DNA of 64,000 nt from SVTX01 sp964526505. GTDB lineage: Bacteria; Bacillota; Clostridia; Oscillospirales; CAG-272. The stretch spans positions 3,522 to 67,521 of the forward strand of contig CAZGJC010000003.1 of assembly GCA_964526505.1 (NCBI GenBank), in the 5' to 3' direction. The notes beneath the pieces were generated by a model that saw nothing but the letters and a program-made list of their open reading frames with translations, was not told the origin of the DNA and did not search any database. Positions within the stretch are counted from its first letter, which is position 1; the number at the start of each line of letters is the position of its first letter. Below, in pieces: positions 1-8,073 of the stretch. A program made the translations under genes and the position numbers.

Positions 1-1838
1 ACTCCCGTAGGACCTAAAAACAAAAACGAACCGATAGGTCTACGTGGGTCTTTAATTCCGGCACGGGAACGGAGAATTGCGTCGCTGACTTTTCGTACGG
101 CTTCGTCCTGACCGATTACACGCTTGTGTAAAATATCTTCAAGTGACAATAATTTGGCACGTTCGCCTTCCATGATTTTGGATACGGGAACGCCCGTCCA
201 TCTTGAAACTATCTTGCATATTTCTTCCTCGGTGACTTTATCACGCAGGAGAGTGTTGTTTTGAGTGCTGTCTGCTTTTTTCTCTTCATCTTCAAGTTGT
301 TTTTTGAGTTCGGGAAGTTTGCCGAATTTAAGTTCTGCGGCACGTGCCAGATCGTAACTGTTTTGTGCCTTTTCAATCTCGGCGTTGATTTGTTCTATTT
401 CTTCACGGAGTTTTTGAACTTTCTCAATCGACTGCCTTTCAATATCCCATTTGGCTTTCATTTCATTGAAAGACGCACGCATATCGGCAAGTTCGGATTG
501 GATTTCGCCGAGACGTTCCATTGAAAGTTTGTCATCCTCTTTTTTTAGTGCCGCTTCTTCGATTTCGTGTTGCATTATCTTTCTTGCGACTTCATCCATT
601 TCCTGTGGCATCGAATTCATTTCGGTTTTTATCAAAGCACATGCTTCATCAACCAAATCTATCGCTTTGTCTGGCAAAAATCTGTCGGATATATATCTGT
701 CCGATAGAGTTGCCGCGGCAATCAGTGCGTTGTCGTGAATTTTTACGCCGTGATAAACTTCATACCTTTCTTTGAGTCCACGGAGTATTGAAATCGTATC
801 TTCAACCGTCGGTTCGTTTACCATTACGGGCTGGAAACGGCGTTCGAGTGCCGCATCTTTTTCTATATATTGACGATATTCGTTGAGCGTGGTCGCTCCT
901 ATGCAGTGCAACTCACCTCTGGCAAGCATTGGTTTGAGCAGATTTCCTGCGTCCATGGCACCGTCCGCTTTTCCTGCACCGACTATGGTGTGAAGTTCGT
1001 CTATAAACAGTATTATTTTTCCGTCACTGCTTTTGACTTCTTCAAGTACCGCTTTGAGACGCTCTTCAAATTCACCTCTGAATTTAGCACCCGCTATAAG
1101 CGAACCCATATCAAGTGAGAAAATAATGCGTTCTTTGAGATTATCGGGGACGTCGCCACGGGCAATACGTATAGCCAGCCCCTCCGCTATTGCGGTCTTG
1201 CCTACGCCGGGTTCACCGATGAGACAGGGATTATTTTTGGTTTTTCGAGAAAGTATTCGTATAACGTTTCTTATTTCGTCATCTCTGCCGATAACGGGAT
1301 CAAGTTTTTGTTCTTTCGCTTTCGCAACAAGATCCTGTCCGTATTTTTTCAATACGTCGTAGGTTTCTTCGGGGTTGTCGCTGTTTACCGTGCGATTGCC
1401 CCTTATGTTTTTAAGTGACGTGAGAAACTTATCCTTAGTGAGAGAATAACGACGGAATAAATCTTTTATCTTCGAGTCGGGACGTTCAAAGAGCGCAAGC
1501 ATCAAATGTTCGACCGATACGTACTCGTCTTTCATCTTTTTAGCCTGTTCTTCCGCCTCTGTCAGTGCGTTGTCAAGTGCCCCCGATACGTAAAGCCTGT
1601 CGGATTGGACTCCCGAAACTTTCGGCAACGCATTGATTTCTTTTTGCGTGTCGTTTGTAAGCGACTTTACGTCAATATTTGCGTTTGCAAGCAGATTCGG
1701 AATAAGCCCGTCCGGAGTTGACAACAGGGCGTATAGTAAGTGTACTTGCTCTATTTGCTGGTTGCCATGCTCTGTTGCCGACTGTTGCATTCCTTTTATC
1801 GCTTCCACGCTTTTTTGAGTAAATTTATTTGTATTCAT
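1..1838 (-). CDS. clpB: ATP-dependent disaggregase ClpB, 3' part missing
   Basis: Cytoplasmic AAA+ chaperone that pulls polypeptides out of aggregates with DnaK. About 612 codons are present; the frame is open to the left edge, so the gene is cut by the window. Seen in order: an N-terminal Clp repeat domain (about 1-150), NBD1 with Walker A GEPGVGKT near residue 207, a long charged coiled-coil middle domain (about 400-520) that distinguishes ClpB from ClpC/ClpA, and the beginning of NBD2, cut right at its Walker A (FLGPTG). The ATG at 1838 has an AAAGGAG ribosome site about 8 nt upstream. It lies 95 bp downstream of hsp20 on the same strand and is probably co-transcribed from the CIRCE-linked promoter. 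Start and family are very secure. Confidence 0.96.
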   Translation of the reverse strand, partial: MNTNKFTQKSVEAIKGMQQSATEHGNQQIEQVHLLYALLSTPDGLIPNLLANANIDVKSLTNDTQKEINALPKVSGVQSDRLYVSGALDNALTEAEEQAKKMKDEYVSVEHLMLALFERPDSKIKDLFRRYSLTKDKFLTSLKNIRGNRTVNSDNPEETYDVLKKYGQDLVAKAKEQKLDPVIGRDDEIRNVIRILSRKTKNNPCLIGEPGVGKTAIAEGLAIRIARGDVPDNLKERIIFSLDMGSLIAGAKFRGEFEERLKAVLEEVKSSDGKIILFIDELHTIVGAGKADGAMDAGNLLKPMLARGELHCIGATTLNEYRQYIEKDAALERRFQPVMVNEPTVEDTISILRGLKERYEVYHGVKIHDNALIAAATLSDRYISDRFLPDKAIDLVDEACALIKTEMNSMPQEMDEVARKIMQHEIEEAALKKEDDKLSMERLGEIQSELADMRASFNEMKAKWDIERQSIEKVQKLREEIEQINAEIEKAQNSYDLARAAELKFGKLPELKKQLEDEEKKADSTQNNTLLRDKVTEEEICKIVSRWTGVPVSKIMEGERAKLLSLEDILHKRVIGQDEAVRKVSDAILRSRAGIKDPRRPIGSFLFLGPTG

Positions 1839-1893
1839 AAAAAAATTCTCCTTTCATTAGGTTTTTTGTATCCGTGCGACACGGAAAAATTGA

Positions 1894-1932
1894 ATTTTGG
1901 GGAGACCCCAAAGAACGAGGACTCCCCAAAAT
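1894..1932 (-). terminator. Hairpin between hsp20 and clpB
   Basis: Perfect 11-bp inverted repeat (ATTTTGGGGAG at 1894-1904, CTCCCCAAAAT at 1922-1932, 17-nt loop) starting 2 nt after the hsp20 stop. On the minus strand it is followed by TTCAATTTTT, so it may act as a partial terminator or as an mRNA-stabilising element that gives hsp20 more expression than clpB. Confidence 0.65.
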
Positions 1933-1933
1933 A

Positions 1934-2386
1934 TTATTGTATTTCAAGTTTTCTTCCCTCGTCGGGCTTGTTCTCCGCTTTCGGAAGAACTATCGAAAGT
2001 ATGCCGTCTTTGTAAGAGGCTTGAATTTGGTCACCCGCAATACCGTCAAGATTAAAACTTCTTGTATAGGAACTGCTGAAACGCTCACGACGCAGATAAT
2101 TTGTCTTTTCGTCTTTTTTCTCAACGTCAGACTTATGCTCGGCACTTATTGTAAGGTAGCCGTCACGAACCGTTGCGTGAATGTCCTCTTTGGAAAAACC
2201 GGGAAGTTCGGCTTCGAGAATATATGCCTGTTCGGTTTCCTTGATATCGGTTTTCGGAAGAGCCGTCTTATGTCCGAAGAAGTCTTTTTCAAATTCATCC
2301 ATTGCTTCAAACGGGTCGTAAGAATTTATGCGGTGGTTATTGTGTACAAAAGGTGTAATTTCAAACATAACAGAATCCTCCTTCAA
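1934..2386 (-). CDS. Small heat-shock protein, Hsp20/alpha-crystallin family
   Basis: 150-residue ATP-independent holdase that binds unfolding proteins and hands them to ClpB/DnaK. The alpha-crystallin domain spans about residues 42-140: LEAELPGFSKEDI is typical of its start, the GxLTI-like strand appears as GYLTISAEH, and the I-x-V anchoring motif near the C-terminus is seen in GILSIVLPKA. The start ATG at 2386 has a GGAGG site just upstream (AAGGAGGATTCTGTT). First gene of an hsp20-clpB unit. A CIRCE operator and a promoter candidate lie 110-170 bp upstream, so HrcA heat-shock control is likely. Confidence 0.95.
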   Translation of the reverse strand: MKEDSVMFEITPFVHNNHRINSYDPFEAMDEFEKDFFGHKTALPKTDIKETEQAYILEAELPGFSKEDIHATVRDGYLTISAEHKSDVEKKDEKTNYLRRERFSSSYTRSFNLDGIAGDQIQASYKDGILSIVLPKAENKPDEGRKLEIQ

Positions 2387-2495
2387 GATTTTGCGTTTAT
2401 ATTATTTGTAACTCGGATTTGCATTATTCGAACACTTCTGTTCGATTTGCTTCTCTCTGTTACAATTCGTATTTTACACCCTTGATGTGAATTTT

Positions 2496-2524
2496 ATGTT
2501 ACGCAATTGTATTCCAAATGTAAA
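2496..2524 (-). promoter_or_regulatory. Candidate sigma-A promoter of hsp20-clpB
   Basis: On the minus strand TTTACA (2524-2519), 17-nt spacer, TAACAT (2501-2496). It sits directly downstream of the CIRCE element, about 110 nt before the hsp20 start codon. The -10 box is imperfect, so the assignment is moderate. Confidence 0.55.
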
Positions 2525-2526
2525 TA

Positions 2527-2553
2527 TTAGCACTCTTTTGCATAAAGTGCTAA
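2527..2553 (-). promoter_or_regulatory. CIRCE operator (HrcA site)
   Basis: TTAGCACTC, nine-base spacer, AAGTGCTAA. The consensus is TTAGCACTC-N9-GAGTGCTAA, so 17 of 18 conserved positions match with the exact spacing. CIRCE is bound by the repressor HrcA, which controls dnaK and groESL in most Firmicutes. Here it precedes hsp20-clpB. Confidence 0.93.
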
Positions 2554-2675
2554 ACATTTAAATCGGTTTTTAATTTTGAAGATAGTACAAATATCCGAAA
2601 AGTTGGCAAATAATAATATAAACTGCTTAAAAATGCCGAATTCTGATGTGCTTTGCGTTATTTTGATTTTTTTTG

Positions 2676-3767
2676 TTACGTATTTTTGCGTTTGTTACGC
2701 CGTACTCTGTTTATATGTCTTTCAAAACTTCCGTTGTTTATCAGTTCGGCAATTACAAGTTGCTCAAACGTCGGTACGGTACAGGAATAAAATCCGAGTT
2801 TTTTGTCAAACTTATCCGCAAGCGGTGCAGGCAATACCATATACCCGACACGCATTGACGGAGAAATTGTCTTTGAAAACGTGTTGAGATAAATTATATT
2901 TTCGCACTCCGATAGGGAAAACAGCGTGTCTTCGGGCTTGGACGATACCGAAAATTCCGATTCGAAGTCGTCCTCTATCACGTATCTGTCGCCGATGTTA
3001 GCCCAACGGATGTATTCGTGCCGTTTGGTCGCAGATGCGGTGACGCCCGTCGGAAAACTGTGATACGGCGTTGTGTGCAGAACCGAGGCGGAGGATGTTT
3101 TGAGAGCGTCGCTTGAAATTCCGTCTTTGTCGAAAGGCAGAAGTTCGAATTTTGCCTCATATGCGTTGTATACCGCTCTTATTTTGTTGTACGACGGATA
3201 CTCAATTCCGTAAATTCTGTCTCGTCCCAAGAGTTCTATTATAAGCCCGTAAAGATATTCCGCACCCGAACCTATAACGATTTGTTCCGATTCTGTCTTT
3301 ATGCCTCGGTTGCGTAAGAGGTAATTTCTTATCGCTTCACGCAACTCAAAACACCCCTTGCCGGGGGCTTTTTTGAGAACTCCGTCGGTGTAGTCTGAGA
3401 GAACTTTACGCATAGTTTTGCTTAAAACCGAGAACGGAAACGACATTGAGGGAGCATTTTGACCTGTTACGGTATTTTCAATTTGTTTTTTTGATGTTGT
3501 ATGTACCGAATTTGACGCAAATCCGTCACTGGTTCGGAAACGCACGAAAAATCCGCTTTTTTCTCTTGCTTCTATGTAACCCTCGTCGCATAGGAGAGCG
3601 TATGCGTGTTCAACTGTCACCGTGCTTACTCCGCACTCGTCGGAAAGCAGTCTTTTGGATGGAATTTTGGTATTGTACGGATAAACACCTTGTATTATGT
3701 CATCTCGTATTTGTCTGTATATTTGCAGATATAATGGGTGCAGATTAGGGTCTATTTTGTATTTCAT
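2676..3767 (-). CDS. MocR/PdxR-type regulator (GntR HTH + aminotransferase fold), C-terminus shortened
   Basis: 363 residues. Residues 1-75 are a GntR-type winged helix (YLQIYRQIRDDI...IPSKRLLSDECGVSTVTVEHAY). Residues about 115-363 are a type I PLP-dependent aminotransferase-like domain, including the segment before and around the PLP lysine (IYLNTFSKTISPSMRVGY). Family members are usually about 450-480 residues; this one stops in the helix FERHINRVRR, losing roughly the last 90 residues, and no continuation is visible downstream in any frame. It may be a degenerate or a genuinely shortened regulator. It is divergent from an ECF S component, which fits PdxR-like control of vitamin uptake. 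Ligand unknown. Confidence 0.85.
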   Translation of the reverse strand: MKYKIDPNLHPLYLQIYRQIRDDIIQGVYPYNTKIPSKRLLSDECGVSTVTVEHAYALLCDEGYIEAREKSGFFVRFRTSDGFASNSVHTTSKKQIENTVTGQNAPSMSFPFSVLSKTMRKVLSDYTDGVLKKAPGKGCFELREAIRNYLLRNRGIKTESEQIVIGSGAEYLYGLIIELLGRDRIYGIEYPSYNKIRAVYNAYEAKFELLPFDKDGISSDALKTSSASVLHTTPYHSFPTGVTASATKRHEYIRWANIGDRYVIEDDFESEFSVSSKPEDTLFSLSECENIIYLNTFSKTISPSMRVGYMVLPAPLADKFDKKLGFYSCTVPTFEQLVIAELINNGSFERHINRVRRNKRKNT

Positions 3768-3822
3768 ATGAGTCGCTCTTTCTCTTATATTATATAAATC
3801 TGGTTATATAATATTCTCTTTT

Positions 3823-3846
3823 TCTGACCATTTTAATATGGTCAGA
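3823..3846. promoter_or_regulatory. Inverted repeat, candidate operator between mocR-like gene and ECF S component
   Basis: Perfect TCTGACCAT (3823-3831) and ATGGTCAGA (3838-3846) separated by 6 bases, inside a very AT-rich divergent intergenic region containing two ATATTATATAA-like stretches. Its position suggests an operator for the adjacent MocR-type regulator; this is inference from location and symmetry. Confidence 0.5.
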
Positions 3847-3902
3847 TATATTATATAATAAACAAGTACGATTTGCAACAGTAGGAACAAGTGATTTTAA
3901 AA

Positions 3903-3948
3903 AATTCGGTTGTGTACGCCGAAAAAAATCAACATTTACAACCGAATT
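3903..3948 (+). promoter_or_regulatory. Long-loop hairpin in the leader of the ECF S component
   Basis: AATTCGGTTGT (3903-3913) pairs perfectly with ACAACCGAATT (3938-3948), 24-nt loop, about 65 bases before the start codon. A T-run (TTTTTT at about 3965) lies 16 nt beyond the stem, too far for a normal terminator. It could be a leader structure that limits expression; no known riboswitch class was recognised. Confidence 0.4.
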
Positions 3949-4012
3949 GAGAAAATCGTAAAGTTTTTTATGGTTTGGCATTCAAAGACAGGTTGCCGAG
4001 AAAGGAAAAACA

Positions 4013-4558
4013 ATGGCATATAACCAAATTACGAAAAAAAGAAGTGCAAAAGAAAATACGTTGTGGATATGTACCACGGCAATGTTTATGGCATTGACGA
4101 TTGCAATGTGTACGTTTAGTATACCGGTTCCGGGAGGACACCTTTATCTTACTGACGTTGTAATATGTATTGCCGCCATTATTCTTGATCCCTTAGCGGC
4201 ATTTATGGTCGGCGGTGTGGGTACGTTTCTCGGTGATTTAATGTTTTACCCCGTTGCAATGTGGGTGTCACTCGTGTCGCACGGATTGCAAGCACTTATA
4301 ATATCGGTATTTTCACATTATGTACTGAAAAAACATCCGATTATATCGTCCGGTATAGGGGTGACCCTCGGAGCCGTAGTTATGGTCGTAGGATATACGT
4401 TCGGCAAAATATTTGTGTACAGTACGCTCGAATATGCGATAATCAAATTGCCTTATGAAATCCTGCAAGGAGCGGTAGGTGCCGTTTTCGGTATGATACT
4501 TTGCTGGAAATGCGGAATTTATAAGTTGTATAATAAAATGATATTACGAATGAGATAA
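4013..4558 (+). CDS. ECF transporter S component (substrate-specific membrane subunit)
   Basis: 181 residues, five to six hydrophobic segments from about residue 22. This is the pattern of the PF07155-like S components: IPVPGGHLYLTD after the first helix, then VGGVGTFLGDLMF, VGYTFGKIFVY and a final KLPYEILQGAVGAVFG segment. S components bind a vitamin or precursor and dock onto a shared EcfAA'T module, which is not in this window. The ATG at 4013 has an AAAGGAA site 6 nt upstream. Divergent from a PdxR/MocR-type gene, so a B6 vitamer (PdxU-like) is a reasonable guess, but the substrate cannot be read from sequence. The 3' end overlaps the convergent PHP gene by 15 bp. Confidence 0.85.
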   Translation: MAYNQITKKRSAKENTLWICTTAMFMALTIAMCTFSIPVPGGHLYLTDVVICIAAIILDPLAAFMVGGVGTFLGDLMFYPVAMWVSLVSHGLQALIISVFSHYVLKKHPIISSGIGVTLGAVVMVVGYTFGKIFVYSTLEYAIIKLPYEILQGAVGAVFGMILCWKCGIYKLYNKMILRMR

Positions 4559-5392
4559 ACAGCGTTTGAGATTTTCGACAAATTCAAACGGAACAGCGAG
4601 ATTGCCAAGCCCCGTACCGAGTTGCGTGTCGGGCTTGTTGCTTCCGTGAAAATCGCTTCCTCCGCTTTGTATAAGACCGAAGTCTTGTGCTATTGAAATT
4701 GCTTTTGCGGTTTCTTGTTCGGTGTGTTTGGCGTAAAGCGTCTCCATGCCGACAAGACCGCATTTTTTTGCTTTACCCAAGAAGTCAAGCAAGATTTCCT
4801 CACTCATACTGCGAAACGGGTGGGCGAGAACGGGGACTGCACGCATATCTCTTAAAAATTCCACCGTTTCCGTTGCACTCGGACGGTATGGAGGCACATA
4901 AAACTTTCCGTTTGGAGAGAGAAGAGTTTCAAATGCTTCCGAGCGGTCTCTGACGTAGCCGAGACGAGTGAGTTCCATTGCGAAATGAGCTCTGTTTATA
5001 TATCCGTGGTCGTGTTTCTCTTTTATTTTTTCAAAGTCTATTTTATATCCGCCACGGTTAAGTGCCTTTGCCAAATCTTCATTGCTTTTCTTTTTGCCTT
5101 CTGTGAATTTGTCGCCGAATTTTTGAATTTCACATATGTTGTATTCGTCAAGAAAGAGCCCCAAAATATGTAATTCGCAACCCTCAAATTCGCTTGTCAG
5201 TTCGCATCCCGCAATGCCTATAACGTTTTTTTCTGCCGACGCACGCAAAAATTCGGGAATGCCACGTGTTGTATTGTGGTCGGTAAGTGCAATGGCGGAA
5301 AGCCCCGAGGATACAGCCGTGTCTATAAGTTCGTCGGGGGAAAGCGTTCCGTCCGAATAATAGGTATGTGTGTGTAAATCGCAAATTTTCAT
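4544..5392 (-). CDS. PHP-domain phosphoesterase (YciV/RNase AM-like)
   Basis: 282 residues from the ATG at 5392, chosen because DLHTHTYYSDG begins within six residues and an AAGGAA site precedes it; a longer in-frame start at 5455 only adds a non-conserved leader. PHP metal ligands are visible: DLHTHT near the N-terminus, ALTDHNTT, GCELTSE, VLAHPFR and the C-terminal GGSDFHG. This order is that of YciV/TrpH-type PHP proteins, which are 5'-3' exonucleases or 3',5'-bisphosphate nucleotidases. Cytoplasmic. It converges with and overlaps the end of the ECF S gene. Confidence 0.88.
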   Translation of the reverse strand: MKICDLHTHTYYSDGTLSPDELIDTAVSSGLSAIALTDHNTTRGIPEFLRASAEKNVIGIAGCELTSEFEGCELHILGLFLDEYNICEIQKFGDKFTEGKKKSNEDLAKALNRGGYKIDFEKIKEKHDHGYINRAHFAMELTRLGYVRDRSEAFETLLSPNGKFYVPPYRPSATETVEFLRDMRAVPVLAHPFRSMSEEILLDFLGKAKKCGLVGMETLYAKHTEQETAKAISIAQDFGLIQSGGSDFHGSNKPDTQLGTGLGNLAVPFEFVENLKRCLSHS

Positions 5393-5468
5393 ATAATATA
5401 ATTCCTTGTTTAAATTTTTTGAGAAATAATCAAACAAACGCCTCCGTGAAGACAATACGGAGACGTTT

Positions 5469-5984
5469 TTAAGTTTCTTTGAACGGTTCGCAGTTGAATG
5501 TAAATACTTTGGAAAGCGACAGATAGAGTTCCGCCGAATATTTGAGTATAATGATAGGCTCGTTGTATACGTATTGCGAACCGCTTTGTTCTTGCTTTGA
5601 CAGAACGTATTCGGAAATATAAATGTATTTTGATTCGTCGGGCGATATTGACCTGCGAATTATACGCTTGTCAATATACGTCGGCTTACGGGAAGAGTCG
5701 AATTCGGCAATAAAAAATCCACATTCGGCTGGAGTTATCTTCTGCTCTTTTATTATGCCGAAAAAATGTCTTATGTGAACGGAGTCCCCGGAGACCGTAA
5801 TTTTTTTGTTCTGTATCAATATGTAGGTTGCACACGGGAGTAAGGCAAGTGCAAATATGGCAAGGAGTGCGTTTTTTGTCGCCAATGATACTATAAAGAT
5901 AACCATTGCCAAACCGTATATCACACAGGCAACTGCGGTAAGCCTTGTGCTATATGGTATTATAATTTGTTCCTGCGTGTCCAT
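5469..5984 (-). CDS. Hypothetical membrane protein, two N-terminal TM segments
   Basis: 171 residues with two close hydrophobic helices (about 17-36 and 40-57) followed by a soluble, beta-rich tail of about 110 residues (IRHFFGIIKEQKI..., KIIRRSI..., IIILKYSAELY). The layout resembles bacterial PH-like membrane proteins, but I do not recognise a specific family. The ATG at 5984 has an AAAGGAGG site. It lies 76 bp upstream of the PHP gene on the same strand and may be co-transcribed with it. Confidence 0.6.
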   Translation of the reverse strand: MDTQEQIIIPYSTRLTAVACVIYGLAMVIFIVSLATKNALLAIFALALLPCATYILIQNKKITVSGDSVHIRHFFGIIKEQKITPAECGFFIAEFDSSRKPTYIDKRIIRRSISPDESKYIYISEYVLSKQEQSGSQYVYNEPIIILKYSAELYLSLSKVFTFNCEPFKET

Positions 5985-6114
5985 ATATGCCTCCTTTCCT
6001 CGTATTTACCCGTATATCATATCACTAAAAATATTTTTTGTCAACACGTGGAAAATTTGCCGTTAATGCGGTTGTGCAAATTGCTAAATTTTAAAGTGCG
6101 AATTTGAAAAAGTA

Positions 6115-6143
6115 TTGACACAATCGTTCAAATATGCTAAAAT
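6115..6143 (+). promoter_or_regulatory. Sigma-A promoter of the cytidylate-kinase-like gene
   Basis: TTGACA (6115-6120), 17-nt spacer, TAAAAT (6138-6143), about 48 bases before the start codon. Confidence 0.8.
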
Positions 6144-6191
6144 AAAAGTGTAAAGAACTTCTTTGCCTTATTTGGCGGAAAGGGGAAGAGC

Positions 6192-6791
6192 ATGAAAAAA
6201 ATAATCACTATAAGTAGGGAATTTGGAAGCGGAGGCAGAAGCATAGGACGTGCTGTTGCCGAGAGATTGGGATATAAATTTTACGACCAGGAAATTATTA
6301 TGCAAGTCGCCGAAGAGAGCGGACTTTCAAAAGAGATAGTTGAAAAATACGATGAATACGCTACACATAAAAACAGTTTTTTGTACTCTATTGCGGTCAA
6401 TGCGGGTGGTGACGCTTACGGCGGATTGTCATTTGCAAATCAAGTGCAGATTGCCCAGTCAAACGTTATAAAAGCACTTGCCGAAGAGGGAAATTGCGTA
6501 ATCGTCGGCAGAGGTGCAGACTACATATTGAGAGACAGAGAAGACTGTTTGCACGTATTTATTCGTGCCGACCTTAAAAGCCGTGCTGAAAGAGTTGTGA
6601 AACTTTACGGCGAAACCGATAAGAAAATAGAGGACAGACTTAAAGATAAAGATGCAAAACGCAGAGTTTTCTACCGCTCGTTTACTCTCAGAGAATGGGG
6701 ACTTTGCGAAAATTACGATATTTCGCTCGACTCGGCTAAAATCGGAATAGATAAATGTGTCGATATTATCGTGGATATTGCAAAGAGTTAA
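6192..6791 (+). CDS. Cytidylate kinase-like family protein
   Basis: 199 residues. The N-terminus ITISREFGSGGRSIGRAVAERLG is the degenerate P-loop of the PF13189 cytidylate-kinase-like family (GSGG rather than GxxGxGKS), followed by a YDQEII motif and the central VIVGRGADYILRDR. LKDKDAKRRVFYRSFT resembles the LID region. Members are common in Clostridia and are assumed to be nucleotide or small-molecule kinases; the substrate is not established. Start ATG with an AAAGGGG site. Monocistronic: its own promoter upstream and a strong terminator downstream. Confidence 0.88.
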   Translation: MKKIITISREFGSGGRSIGRAVAERLGYKFYDQEIIMQVAEESGLSKEIVEKYDEYATHKNSFLYSIAVNAGGDAYGGLSFANQVQIAQSNVIKALAEEGNCVIVGRGADYILRDREDCLHVFIRADLKSRAERVVKLYGETDKKIEDRLKDKDAKRRVFYRSFTLREWGLCENYDISLDSAKIGIDKCVDIIVDIAKS

Positions 6792-6826
6792 GTTAACCTG
6801 AAAACGAAAAAATTATAGTTTTATAA

Positions 6827-6875
6827 AACGTCGCAGTGGTTTTGTGCTTGAAATCACTGTGACGTTTTTGTTTTT
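6827..6875 (+). terminator. Intrinsic terminator after cytidylate-kinase-like gene
   Basis: AACGTCGCAGTG (6827-6838) pairs with CACTGTGACGTT (6855-6866), one G-U pair, then TTTTTGTTTTT. Confidence 0.85.
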
Positions 6876-6908
6876 GATCCCGAAAAATGCTTTCGTAAAT
6901 AATTTTTA

Positions 6909-6937
6909 TTGACAACAGACAAGTACGGTGATATAAT
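6909..6937 (+). promoter_or_regulatory. Perfect consensus sigma-A promoter of the ABC importer operon
   Basis: TTGACA (6909-6914), 17-nt spacer, TATAAT (6932-6937). The -10 box lies only 10 bases before an in-frame ATG at 6947, which rules that ATG out and supports the start at 6992. The first 13 bases (ATTGACAACAGAC) are repeated exactly in the promoter at 25913. Confidence 0.9.
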
Positions 6938-6991
6938 AAATAATGTATGTCTAATTTAAAGATAAAAACAAAAACACATGGAGAGACAACT

Positions 6992-7972
6992 ATGAAACTC
7001 AAAAAAATTCTATCTTCACTACTCATTTTATGTATGATTTCCTGTACCGTGCTTATAGGAACGTCGTGCGATAATGAAAAAAGCGACGGAAAATATAAGA
7101 TAGGTATATGCCAATATATGCCACATGCAGCACTCGATGCCGCAACCAAGGGCTTTAAGGATGCGATAATTGCGGAACTCGGCGAAGAAAACGTTGAGTT
7201 TGTAGAGCAGAACGCCAACGGCGAACAGTCTGTTTGTACAACCATAGTAAACGACCTTATCAATAAAAAAGTGGACCTTATCTTGGGTAACGCCACCGCC
7301 GCACTCCAAGCGGCAGTAAACGGAACCGAGAGTATACCCGTTCTCGGCACGTCGATTACCGACTATATGACAGCACTCCAACTTGACGAATTTAACGGAA
7401 CGATAGGTTCAAACATATCGGGAACAACCGACCTCGCTCCTCTTGATAAGCAGGCGGATATGATACTTGAACTGTTCCCAGAAACAAAGAAAGTCGGTCT
7501 TTTGTATTGCTCCTCCGAACCCAACTCCGAATACCAAGTTACACAAGTAAAAAAATATCTTGAAGAAAAAGGAATTGAATGTAAAAAATTCGGATATGCG
7601 GATTCAACCGATATGAGTTCCGTATCATCTGCCACCGCTTCATGGTCGGATGCAATATACGTTCCCACCGATAACCTTGCGGCAAACTCTCCCGAGGCAA
7701 TCGACGGGGCGATAGGTAATGTTCCCCTTATCGCAGGTGAGGCGGATACTTGCTCCGGTTGCGGTGTTGCCACACTTTCGATTGACTATTATGAACTCGG
7801 TAAAATAACGGGTCAAATGGCTGTTAAAATTCTCAAAGGTGAGAGCAATATTTCCGATATGCCGATAGAGAGTGTTAAAAACTTTACCAAACTTTACAAT
7901 GCCGAAAAGTGCAAGCAACTCGGTATTGACACGAAAACTCTTGAAGATTTGGGATATACTCCCATAGGATAA
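6992..7972 (+). CDS. ABC transporter substrate-binding lipoprotein (TrpX/ABC_sub_bind family)
   Basis: 326 residues. Signal peptide MKLKKILSSLLILCMISCTVLIG followed by a lipobox-like TSC. The mature part has the two-lobed Peripla_BP layout of the PF04392 family: KIGICQYMPHAALDAATKGF, LILGNATAALQAAV, ILGTSITDY, then a second lobe with KKVGLLYCSSEPNSE. Streptococcal TrpX and relatives in this family carry tryptophan or tyrosine; the ligand here is unproven. Start chosen at 6992 because a GGAGAG site lies 8 nt upstream and it gives a clean signal peptide. First gene of a four-gene cassette. Confidence 0.9.
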   Translation: MKLKKILSSLLILCMISCTVLIGTSCDNEKSDGKYKIGICQYMPHAALDAATKGFKDAIIAELGEENVEFVEQNANGEQSVCTTIVNDLINKKVDLILGNATAALQAAVNGTESIPVLGTSITDYMTALQLDEFNGTIGSNISGTTDLAPLDKQADMILELFPETKKVGLLYCSSEPNSEYQVTQVKKYLEEKGIECKKFGYADSTDMSSVSSATASWSDAIYVPTDNLAANSPEAIDGAIGNVPLIAGEADTCSGCGVATLSIDYYELGKITGQMAVKILKGESNISDMPIESVKNFTKLYNAEKCKQLGIDTKTLEDLGYTPIG

Positions 7973-7978
7973 ATCCTG

Positions 7979-8014
7979 ACGGCTTGTGTTGTGATTGTTC
8001 AAAACACAAGCCGT
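7979..8014 (+). terminator. Intercistronic hairpin after the substrate-binding protein
   Basis: Perfect 12-bp stem ACGGCTTGTGTT (7979-7990) / AACACAAGCCGT (8003-8014), 12-nt loop, weak T-run after it. This is the usual arrangement for keeping binding-protein mRNA more abundant than permease and ATPase mRNA. Confidence 0.65.
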
Positions 8015-8073
8015 TAGTTTGAACGGATATTGTTGTGATTGCGTCGGACAAAAAACGAAAGGATTTTTAAAGA

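Noticed and set aside
1874..2485. 203-codon plus-strand frame over hsp20
   Set aside because: Shadow of the alpha-crystallin gene on the minus strand.
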